In this document: positions 49,901-61,900 of the stretch, piece by piece
Layout: each line of letters starts with the position of its first letter
Position numbering within the stretch: position 1 is the stretch's first letter
Assembly: GCF_001577835.2 (NCBI RefSeq)
Contig: NC_029516.1
Span: 74,531,221 to 74,595,220, forward strand
From: Coturnix japonica
Lineage: Eukaryota; Chordata; Aves; Galliformes; Phasianidae
DNA: 64,000 nt
Direction of reading: 5' to 3'
Translations under genes and position numbers: made by a program
Notes under the pieces: model-generated
The model's input: only the letters and a program-made list of their open reading frames with translations
The model's database searches: none
What the model was told of the DNA's origin: nothing

Positions 49901-52900
49901 ACACTTTCCAGTCATTTCTCTATGATGTTCTATCAAATATTTTCTTAGGAAAAAGCTGTTCTAGAGAATGTTTGTTATTTGTTTTTGCTCAAGGTAGCTT
50001 GAGTGGAAAGGATGCTCTAAAGGTTTTGTGTATCCTCCCTTCAGTTTAAGAAGTCAAGTCCATTACAGCTTCTCTCTTTTCCTGTATGTACATCAGTGAC
50101 ATATTAGAACCTGAAAATCTGACTTCAGCTTTCCAGGCAGTTTTTATCCTTTCCAGGAAGATTTCTGCCTAAGTAGTGTACTAATCGTGATTATATTGGG
50201 AATAATCTCTCTGAGGAAATGCTGAAGTCTGCTTCTTATGAAGAATGGCTTCTGTTTTCAAGGACTATAATTTAAACACTTTGGAGGAGGGAAATGGGCA
50301 TTTCCCATGAGGTCTGGTTAATTTCTGCTTAGCTGAAGGAAAAGTGATTTCTCTGGATATTCTGTGTATGTAATGCCAGAACCACCTTGAATTTTGTTTA
50401 AGAGAATACTTCAGTCAGTAATTCATGAATTACATTGGTTTCGTGTCTCTATGTTTCACTGCTTGTTGCAATAGCTGGAAGAAGAGATTGCACGGAGAGA
50501 GAAAGAAAAGCAAGAGAAGGAAAAAGCAAAACTTGAAAGGAGAATACAGCTACAGCAGATGGGACAGGAAGTGGAAGAAGAACCTGAAGAAGAAGAAGAG
50601 GAGCCATTGCCAGCAATCTACATACCAGAGGAGCCCAGCCCTATTCTCTGTGGGTTTTATTCAGCACCTGGGAAATTTTGGCTTTCCTTGGTAAATCTTT
50701 TTGTTGTTTTTTTTTTAAAATTGCTTGGATTGCAAGATATGACAACATTCCACTCCAATCTGAGCGTCTTCAGAAATTTATTATTTGAAACCTGCTGTCT
50801 CTAGAATACAGAATTTTCATCGTAGTTGAAGGTTTCAATGATCTTTTTGAAGTAAACCAGTAGCGTTAGTCCAATTCAGAATTTTTTTCAGTTAGTGTTC
50901 TTCTTCATGACACCTGAATGGGCAAAAAGTCTAACCTGTTCCCTTTTTAGTAGAAAGTAGAATCTTAACATATTGATAGGCTGAATTGTGATGCCAATTG
51001 TAATTATAGATTTTCTCTGTGGCTATATAGATGTGTTTTTAAGCTATCCTTAAGATAGAAAAATATTATTCAGAAAATTGCATCCAGCTGTTTCTGTGTT
51101 CTTTTGTTACTGTTTCTTTATGTTCATTCACTTCAGGGTGGATACGATTCAGGTTTTCTTTATCACTGTGCGTTCTCCTCAAATGAGCAACAAGAAGACC
51201 CTGAAAATAGGCAAGATGAACCTTATGAAGTGATTCCTATTGAGAACACTGATGACAACCCCATCCACCATATCTACTTCTGGTAAAACAGTTTAATATA
51301 AAAGATAACTTTGGTATCAAGCTTGATGAAACCGAACTTGAAAAGGAGGAGTGTACGCTACTTGGTCCCTTTTTAATTGTGGGTCAGTTCAAGCATACAA
51401 GAACTCTTCCTTGTTATTCTGGCACCAGTTTTCACTTAATGCTTACTGGAGAACTAAATTCCTTCTTATGTCCAGTCTGAACCTCCTCTGATACAACTTG
51501 CGGCCTTTTCCTCGGGTCCTGTTTGTTGCCTGGGAGAAGAGGCCAAGCCCCTCCTCATCACAACCTCCAATGCAATGCAATGAGGTCTCACCTGAGCCTC
51601 CCCTTCTTCAGGCTAAATAATCCCAGCTCCCTCAGCTGCTCCTCATAAGACTTGTGCTCCAGAGCCCTCACAAGTTTCACTGCCCTTCTCTGGACAAGTT
51701 CCAGGGCCTCAATGTCTTTCATGTAGTGAGGAGCCCAAAACTGAACACAGTACTCAAAGTTACATTGTATTACTGTTTCTGGTTTATTATTTGACAGTAC
51801 CAGCAGACAACTGATGTTCTGTGGGATGCAGAATGGTGCCCTGCGTGTTTATCCTCTCCAAGATAACGACCTCTCAGTAAATTCCCTGAAGGCATACTGG
51901 TCGTTCAGTGTACATGACAATGATTATGGCCAGATCCGGGGGATCTGCTGTAGTTATGATGATAGGTTTCTGATTACCTGTGGTGGAGATGGAAACATTT
52001 TTACCTTCAACATCTTGTCTCCAGAGGATGTTCAGGAAGAGTTAAAAGCCAAAATCCCTCCTCCTAGGGTAAGTCACTAAATGAAAATCCCCCAAACTCT
52101 AGTTTTTATCATATGGATTGTTGCAGCCCCAGTTCCAGAACAATTCTGAATCAACGCCCTGTTACCTTATTTCAGTGAATTAGGCCTAGTTACAATAAAG
52201 CTACAGCAGACGGCTAAAATCCAGTTCAATAACTTGGCATCATAGATCTTTCATAGCAAAAGCTAAGGTTTCTTGGAAGAAGAGTTATTGCAAATTCTTT
52301 CCTAGTAAAGAGGCGATATGATTGCATTGCTCCTTCTCAATCTTTAGTGTTTTTCTCCAAATACACAATAGTATGTGTGGTTCATATGTAGTATTCTACT
52401 ATCGTTTTCTGACTTGAAGGTGTAATCACAGACATAATTAGAATGATAAAAAAAACAACCCACAAGGATATGGCATTCCTAATGTCTCTCTCGGATTTTA
52501 TTTCAGCAGAGTATGATTCTGCTCTGTATAGGGATTGCAAAATTACTGCTGGAGAATGCCAATTGTATATTTTCTCAATGCCTTTGGTACCATTAATATG
52601 GCCAATACAATATGGTTGTAACCTGTGGTCTCAGAGCCTTAACAGCCTCAGTTTTGCAAGTAGTAATTAATATGCAATTATAAAGTATATATATAGTTTT
52701 AGCATTCTGGATATATAAGTAGCTCTATATAAAGGTCTTTATGGTTAATTGCTATTGTGCAGTCTAGCAACCTTGCTTAATGACCATCCTAATAGGGGTT
52801 TTTTTTCGCTTATCAAAGTAAATCTTCATTAAGTATCCATTTGAGTTTTAAATCATGTGGAAGATTTTTTAAATTCCATCATAATTAGACTTAATGAGAT

Positions 52901-55900
52901 TCCTAGAGAATCGAATATAAGTCCTCTGAAACTAATCAAGTTAAATTACAGACCAATTTAGAACCACTGCATTCACTGTAGAATGATAGACCCCCCTCTT
53001 GTCTTAAAGCATGATTTCCTAAGGAAATGAGGCTTGTATGACTGCAGTGTCCATCTGTCATTCCTAACAGCTAATAATTGGGAACTCATTACACAGTGAG
53101 CAGAAGAAAACCAGATGAATTGCACTTGTAACTTGGAATTAGCCTGGGATAGGATGTCTCTTGTCAGACTGGCAGTTAGTGGGGACAAGAGAATTATATA
53201 TAAATGCGTGGTCTGTGCAGTGAAAAACCAAAAATGTTATGGAACAGTGAAGCTGGGACAAGCAGTGATGTAAGGGTTAATGTTGATGGGAAGAAAATAG
53301 GACTTGTGTTCAGTTCCAAAGAACTCAGTTGCACTTGTTCTTTTCCAAGTAAACTAAATTGTTTCTTGTTCTTGAAATGATACAACCTGATACTTAAGAC
53401 TAGTATAGCAGTATTGGTCATGAAGATTTCTTTTGATTTTGTGAGAAGCAATGGGAATTCTATCTTAATGTTTGTAAAAGCTTTATTGTCTGTTAAAATT
53501 ATTATTGTTTGTTTAAAGGCAAGACATTTTTATTTCAGAAGGGTCTAGAGAAGGAGAAGGCTGCTGAAGACATTGAGGATCCCAATGCTTACAAGTAAGA
53601 GATGCTTGAATAATGATGAAAGAGATTTCTAAGCATTAGCAGCTCTTTCTTCAGGTTGCATTTCTCTTTCTGGCTGTTAAGAGAAGGGAGGAGTTGATCA
53701 CTCTCAGTTTGGGTCATTTCCTCATTACGCACAAAGATTTTTCAGGCTTTGCCTCAATTTCTTTTACTTTTCTGTGGAAATAATTCAAATATATTACTCT
53801 GAGACTTAGGTAACTTCAGATAACACAAGGTCAAGGCCAAAGCACTATGGTGTTAGAAGTGCATAAGTATACCATAAGTTGGCTTCTTTCTAAGTTACCT
53901 TCAAAGTTATTGAATTCCCTTAAAGTTTAAGGCTGTCAAGGAAATCTAAAAGGTTACATAAATTATAATCTTCCATTGAGAAATATCCCACTGAGATAAT
54001 ACCATATCCTTCTTACATTTTCAGCATTGAGGAAGTCAAGCAGAAAAAGGAGTATGAACGGATCATGAAAGAAGCTGAAGAAAAGAAAAGCAAGAAAAGA
54101 AAGGAGTTAATAGAACTAAGACAGGAGTTTCTTTCTCTTCTTCAAAAGAATCAGGAGTTACCAAAGCACATGCAACTGCAAAAAGAGGTTAATTTGCTCT
54201 TCATAAATCATCTGCTGTTAGAGAAACCCTCTAAAATGTTGATGCCTAACATGTTGGGGTCAAAGATGTCCAGTGCTATGGGCTAATATAATCAATTATA
54301 TAATATGCCAGGACTTCTGAATCACAACTAATGATCTGTGCCATTTAAGAAGTCGGGGGTGGGGGGAGGGGAAATGTGGTTTTCTGTGGAGACCTGAATA
54401 GCTCTTGAAATAAAGAGTTTTGTTAACTTTCATGAAACTCTTCACATCAGGGCAAAAATATTTGTTAGCAAAACCCAGCTTCCAGGGTAATGTGATGTTG
54501 GGTTTTCTGTGTTTCCACAGCAATATGAGGTGGACCGTAGGGTGTTTGAGGAGCTGAATAGGCAGACTGCACAAAGAATCCAATTAGTGGAAAAGGAACT
54601 GGCTTGGGAGCATGAGAAACAATTGATTGGACAGCAGAAATTACAGAATTGGTAAGTAGTGCTTTTTTCTACCTCTCCTTTTGACCTTGCCATGGCACTT
54701 ATTGTGGCACAAAGTAGAAGAATTTGGCTGTTTTTTTGTTTTTTTTTTTTCCTTACAGAGTCAAAATTTCTATTATTAATGATTCAGTCCTTATTTGACT
54801 TGAAAAATACACAAGAGTATATATTGATATTTAGGTGTGCTTTCTTCTTTTGAATCCTTGGTCAAAATTCAGATATGCAAATCAAGGAAGTAGCTTAATT
54901 CTAATTTATCTCTGTATGAAGAAAAACAGTCTTTTTTGGGGAAAGCAATAAGTTTGCTTGGGATTTTGCCAGTAAAATGAGTAAGAATTAAGAACTCTTA
55001 TTGGAACTTTGAAGAGCAGCCTATGAATGAACTCTTGTTTTTTAAGAATGCTGCATGTCTGTCAGTGTCATTGCTAAAACATTGTACTCTGTACACTTTA
55101 AAGTTATAAGATGAGCTTCCTCAAGAGCCCAAGATTAAGTGCAAGAATCATTGTTGGTCAGTCTTCTAATGGCAGAAGATGGATTCATAACAATAAATGC
55201 ACAATAGAAATAATACACAATAATGAAGATACCTTAGTCACACTTAGGATATGACTGGAAAAGAGATGAATGAATATAATTATTTTTAACCACCCCCTTA
55301 ATGAAAGATGACAGTTACTCTCATGAAGAACCTGGTGTAAGTTTTGATATTGGAAACACTATTAATATATTTATTCTTGAGCATCTCTATTCCTAGATAG
55401 GATAAAAGTCAATAGATGATGTCACATGCTATAATGCTCTTACTGACTATATTTGTATGTATTTATATGCAATAAGTAAATTGCATTACTCAAGTCCTTT
55501 TGGTGAAGAAAAAATGTCTCTACTGACATCAGAGTTTTGTCTAATTTGACTTTTTAGGTTTCGAGACTCACTGGAATTTGACACTGTTGTTGTTCATGCT
55601 ATCCAAAGCAATCATCAGATTTCCACTTTCAGACTTGTAAAAATCTCTGAGAAGCTCTACCAAGATAGGGAACGTCCATCTTGGAAGAAGACTGTACTTA
55701 AACGGGCATGGAGAAAAGAGGAAAAGAAAGAGGAAAAGAAAGAGAGAAAGCGTAAGCATAGGGTTAATTATGACCTTCTACAGATTAACAGTAATAAGAT
55801 TTTGTCTTTCATTTCTTTTTCCTGAGTCCAAGCTAAAGAAATGATATTTCCTCTAGACACAAATATGGTGTGGTTTTTAGTACCTACATACATACAGTGT

Positions 55901-58900
55901 TTCTACATTGAAGTCAATGTCAGCAGTTGGCTGTCAACCCAGTGGGAAGAACTTGACTAAGAGTCATTTCAGAGAACCTGAATATGTTCAGAACATCCAC
56001 TGCAGTGGAACTATCTTAATCAACACCAGCCTAATAGGAGCTGTCCAAGAGATTCCTGGTAGTTTAGATTATACTGTGTTACACAATATCTACATCTTCA
56101 CATGATTATTTTTTCCTTTGAAAGTTAGAATTGTCATGGAGGAAGCTGATAAGCTGAAGTTAAAGGTCCGAAAGCCAACAACACGTTTTATAGAAAGGAA
56201 ACGTGAGCAAATCAGAAGAATTGTTGAGAAAACTGACAAGGAAAAAGCTAAGATAATGAAGAGGAAGGAGGAGTGGAAAAAACTGTGAGTCTTTAATTGA
56301 GCTCTGAGTCCTTTTAGTTCTGCTTCTTGTCAGGTGATCTTGTTTACCTGTTATACGGCACTAATATATCTTTACCCAGTTTCTTATGTTCCTGATGGAT
56401 GTAATTAAAATACACAAGTCTTTTTATACCTTAGAGTGTCAAGAGACAATTAAAACCTGTTATTTTCCATGGTTCTGAAACATTCAAAAATTTGAGTTCA
56501 GCTAGGTACATGCATCTTCAGATAGGGCTTAAGAGGCCTAAATCAATCATGACCTAGTGACATGTGAACTATTAGTTAGCCTCCTCAGTTAACCTTTCTG
56601 TCACTACATATACCACATGCTGCAACAGCTGTGGGTTAAGTTAGTTGCACTTGAAGGCTGCTAGTAGATAATGGAACCCATGTAAAGTCAGAGCACAAAG
56701 CTTTTAAGGTTATTCAGGGTTTGATAACCTTGGATCAGATATTCTGTGCTGCACACTGAGTCTTGAAGACAGAAAACATACAGATGCACTAAACAGGGCC
56801 ATTCTGTACCTTCTGTCTTAAAACTGAGCTTTGCTTTGTACCTACCAGATATGAAAGCAAGCCTAGTGAAGACTATGAGGATCCTAAAGATGTTCAGGCC
56901 ATCAAAGAAGCACAGGAAAATACGGGGTGTTACAAGCTGAAAACTGGCACTGATTACAGAGTCCCTCAGGACAAGTATATGAACACTGAAAAGAAGAAAA
57001 TGCAGCTTGCATCCCTGGAAATGCTGGTATGTGAACTGTTTCACTGATATGGGTATGTTCTCCTTTTCACAGGAGAGAGGATAGTTTACTAGTCACTGAA
57101 TGAATCCAGAATAACTCTCAGCTAGCTCTTTTTAAGCAAAGAAGTTACCTTTTCTAGTTATTCCAGCAGGAACATGTATTGTTGTAATTTTGAAATTGCA
57201 TTGTTGTAATGATGGTTCCAGAAGTCTAGATTTCTGTACAGCCATTCATTTGTTGAGTGGACAATAAAGGTCTTAAATGCAGTTCCTTTGTCTTGGTATA
57301 TAATTTGTACAAGCCTCTTAACTACTACTTGTGTCGGGCAAGACCATGTATTATGTGTCACTGGGGAAATCCCACTAAAATTGTTTTTCCTTTGCAGATC
57401 TATAAGAAGAAGGTGAATATGAACAAACAGATTATGTCACTGCGGGACTTGAAGGTTTCTACTATTGAAGAAATCAAGTGTTTATTGCAAGAATTGAAAT
57501 CCGTGCAGGCAGCGTTAGATTTATCAGAACATCTCCCTCTTCCTCCGATTCCTCAGTTACACCCAGATGAAGTTCCAGAAAAAAGATTTGAGTATGACCG
57601 TGACATCCTACTGAAATTCAAAGAGGAGCAGGCAGCCAAGGCAGAGCTTTCAGATCAGTCGGGACAGTCTCCCTTGCCTGGTGCATATAGACGTAGTTCT
57701 AAGTCTTCCTCTAAAGAAAATGGCTCTCTACAAGAGACTGCAAGCTCAGACACTATAACAAGATTATCGTCTGCGATCATGGAGCAGCAAAAGATTCTTG
57801 TAATTGGGAAAGCAGAGCCAACAGGAATAGAACTGGAAATTTTAAAGAAGGAGAAGATAAAAAACTTATACTTGCAGGAGACCTTAATTAACAAGGTAGG
57901 AGAACTTTTTTTTTTCTTTCATTTTGAACAATCTCACTCAATCAGAAATAAAACCCCTTAAAACCCATTTCTTCTCTCTCGGGACTGCAGCAACTAACTA
58001 ACTAAATAAATAAATAAAGTAAAATGTAAGAAATTATTTCAAAAGCGATGAATAGGAAAAGTAAAGTATTGCTGCAGCTTTTCCCTGCTGTTGAGTAACA
58101 AGAGTAGTGTTGACCCTCTGGTCTCAAAAAGGATTTTAAATCTACTGGGGTCATGGGAGAGCTTCCTTAAAGGGCAGATCTATGTGCATAAGGCATAGCA
58201 TGAGCAAGCTGACTTGACAGAGAGAAATTTTCCCTTCTGCTCCTTTCTCTAGCTTTACATGTTTAGCTCCAATCCTAACACCTTCCCTGTGCGTTTCTTA
58301 TGCTCCAGATCAATTCACTGGTAACCTACTTTGATGCTGAACTTCGCTTTCTGCGGCACAAGAAACTACAGCTAGAGGTGCAGTTGAAATTTGCTGACCT
58401 GACCTACATGACTTGGTTTGAAGAGCTGCTTATCCTGAAGAATGCTGAGAAAAATGAGAACCTTCTCCAGGGCAATGTTAACACCCTCCAGAGTGAACAG
58501 GAGGCCATGCAAGTATGTAGACTACGTATCTTTGGAATTAACAGTACTGATGATGAGTGACCTAAACCAAAGAGAAGACATAAAATAAATGAGAGCTTCT
58601 CTTTGCTTCCTTTTTGCGCTGATCCAGCATCTAGTGCTACATTTTGGAAAACAAGAAACTCTCAATCAAAAACCACGATGGTGGTTTTTAACTTTGCATA
58701 GTTAATCTTTTCGCAGTCTTCATGATGTAGAATCAGTGACAAATCATTTTCATTAAGAAGATTCTTCTAATCTTTACTTGACTGGAGTGTGGTTTCAAAG
58801 AGTGATAAGTGTAGCATCTCCAGATCTTCACTGATACGTCCTATCTACACTGTAGTTAAAAGTTCATGCATTTTGACTAAAGAAGGTTTTGTTTTGTTGC

Positions 58901-61900
58901 TTAGTCAAAACTGAACAGCTGCCTTGCACAGATGGAGGATAAAAAGTCTGAGATTGTGAAACTTCAGGAATGTGAGAAAGCTCTTTATGCCAGCTTCCGG
59001 GCATCCCTTGGAGAAAACAATCCATTTGCCCATTTTCTGACCAAGGTTCTGAAGACAAAATTTGACTCCTTGAAAAAAAAAGAAGAAACAGGTTAGAGAG
59101 AACTGTTCTTGACTTTTGGATTGTTTACACATACTTCATGCAGTAAAATAAATGTGCCTCATTCTATCTGGGGCCCTGGGTACATGCAATGCTAAACACA
59201 GTTCGAAACACCAAATTGGTCAGACCTACCCAAATTCTTCTTTTGTACTAACCCATGTTCTATGGGAGTCATCCTGAATGATGACAACAGTAATTAAGTC
59301 TCTAACATTTGGTCTGATCACAGCTCCTACAGTGTACTTCCTGTATGTCAATACTGAGGATTGATCATTAGTATGAAGAAGTGGCAAAGCTTTAAATAGC
59401 TGCTTCCTGAACGAATGGGAGCTAAGGAAAAATGATTAATCTGCCACATTCATGACATTTTTTCTTTAATCTGCCCATTGGCTAATGAGAGGTCATAGAC
59501 CTAATCTGCAATAATCTGTTAGTCACACGACTAAACAAATTATGATAGGATTTAATTTATCTCAGTGACCAGGTTTTAATCTGTAAAGGCAAAGCGGTCT
59601 AACTGAGCTAGAATGTTTGCCTTGGCTTTTACTTTCACCTGGGACATGACTACCAAAAAGCACAGACAACAGTCACGCTTTTGTGACAGTTTTGGGCTTC
59701 TGTGTATTTAGCTTGGTTGTTTAATCTCTATAGTAGAATGATAAACCTACAAGGTTTAAATTCCAAATACTTAACACACATACTGAGAAGAAAAATCATA
59801 GAAGAAAGTCCCCAAAATATGCATATGATTTTAGTGCATTTGGCACTACAACACTATCTCTCTCCCATGTCTTTTTTTTGTTTTAATTTCTGTGAAATTA
59901 TCAAATCAATGCAATCGGTAAAATGTGCCTGAATCTGCGTATTACTGAGGTGCTATTGTGAGGATGACAGGGGATGTGTTCACTAGCGCAGTAGCATAAT
60001 GCACTGCTAGTGGATTTGGGGGCTATCCTACAAGTCAGCAGCACTGTCCTTTTCTTCCAGATGAAAAAGATGAGAGTGAAGAGGAGAGTGATGAGGAGTC
60101 CAGCTTGGAGAGTGAAGAAGAAGATTCTGGATCTGAAGATGAAATCTTGGACATCTCTGTTTGCCCAGAGAGTACCTAAGCCTTCATTTCCTTGGGTTGA
60201 CTACTTGTTCAGCTTTAAAGCAATGCTGTGTTTTTAAAAAGGATTTTTTTTTCATTATTCTCTTCACATTAATGCCATTAAGGGCCAGAATGTGTGCAGT
60301 CCTGGCTGCAGCATTTCTCCCCAAGAAATCTCAGTGAAGATAAGGAACACACTAACTTATCTTGGTAAAGGGTACAGAGCAGAGCTGGAGTGAGGCTGTA
60401 GTTGCTGTCTGGAAACCTGCTGCCAAGCCTCGCTGGACCCCTGTTTGGGGAAGTTATGTGGGGACCGTACTGCGGTGTTGAATTAAGCTCTTTATTACCA
60501 CCTTGTGGATTTCTGTAGGAATTGCCTGTTGCTTTAATACTGGCTTTGATACATTAAGTTTTACTTTTGGAAACAAATATCTTGATTGAATAGAAAGAAA
60601 AAAGATTCATCCAAGACATTGGCCCCTTCACAAAGGAGCTTGGTCCACAGGGCTTATGTTTGAGAAAGCTCTAAGAAACCAAGAGCATTATAGAGAATGC
60701 AACCTGCACAGTCAGGGAAGCTACTAACTCAGGTACAGTTATAACAAAACTAAGCTATCTTCTGATCCTTTCCTTTTCAGACTGTGATAAAGCACTCTTC
60801 CAAAACACCATCCAGCTCCGGGAAAAGCGCTTAGACATTGAGGAAGCTTTAATAAGGGAGAAGAAAGTTGCTGCTAAACTCAGAAGGGAATACGATGTCT
60901 TGTTTGAAAAGGTATTGTATTGTTTTGTTCTCAACAAGCATCATCGGGCTCCAGTACAATGAAAATGTGCTATTGATTTTGTCTAAGACATAGGAACACA
61001 GTCCGAACCTTTTAAGAGGCCTCTGTTTGGGGAGAGATCTCCATGATTGCACACAGGAAGGAGGCAGCTCACTATGGGTCGCCTGTCCTCCTGAAGAAGG
61101 CAAATCAAGTTGGTCTGACCTTGACTGCTATGGGACTGAACCTGAGTTTAGATCCCTTACCTAACAGAAGCCAGACTCTGTGATTCAGGTGGATCGCCTG
61201 ATGTAGCCTGGCCCCCATCCTGTGTACATGTGATGGGGATGGAGAATATAAAGGGTCATCCTAACACAAATGCCTGCTAGAATACATGCATGAAAATGCA
61301 TCTATCTGTTTCTTTTGCTTTTAGTTATTTTCTTCTGCTCTTTGTCATAGTAATTATTGAATAAACTCACTTGCTGCGAATTTTCCTGTCAGCTTTTATG
61401 AGATCCTGCATTCGTCAAGACATTTGATTTATATTAAATCAAAAATATCTTAATTTAAAGGGCTTTCTGGGATAGAGAAAGAGTTCTGCCAAAATGCCAT
61501 TATGCAAGGCTTGCTTTTATTGTGTCTCAAAAATGTCCCATCAAATAAGCTTAACTTACAACGCTTTTTTGTTTAGCTTTTAAAGGCTTTCCTAAGTGCC
61601 AGCTGCCACATATTCACCCTGGGGTCTGACATTTGATTCTGAATTGTTTCTCATGCAGAATCACATTTCCAGGCATAAAACAATAAAAAATATCTTGCAG
61701 ACACTGCTGATCTAGAAGCATTTTGTATGTGCATTAAACAAAGCAGCTGTCTCTTCATACATAAGTAGCTTCACAAGTAAGAAAACATTTATGAATGTAC
61801 CTGCATACAGTATTCAGTGTAGAATTCTGTTTGAATACAGAGATGAGCCTCATGTTAACCTGTGAAATTCATCCATCATAATCTATACAAAAAAAGAGCA

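Noticed and set aside
60172-60180. Stop codon after exon 28 as the end of CFAP44
   Set aside because: A donor precedes it and exon 29 continues in phase with text matching the human protein for at least 200 residues.
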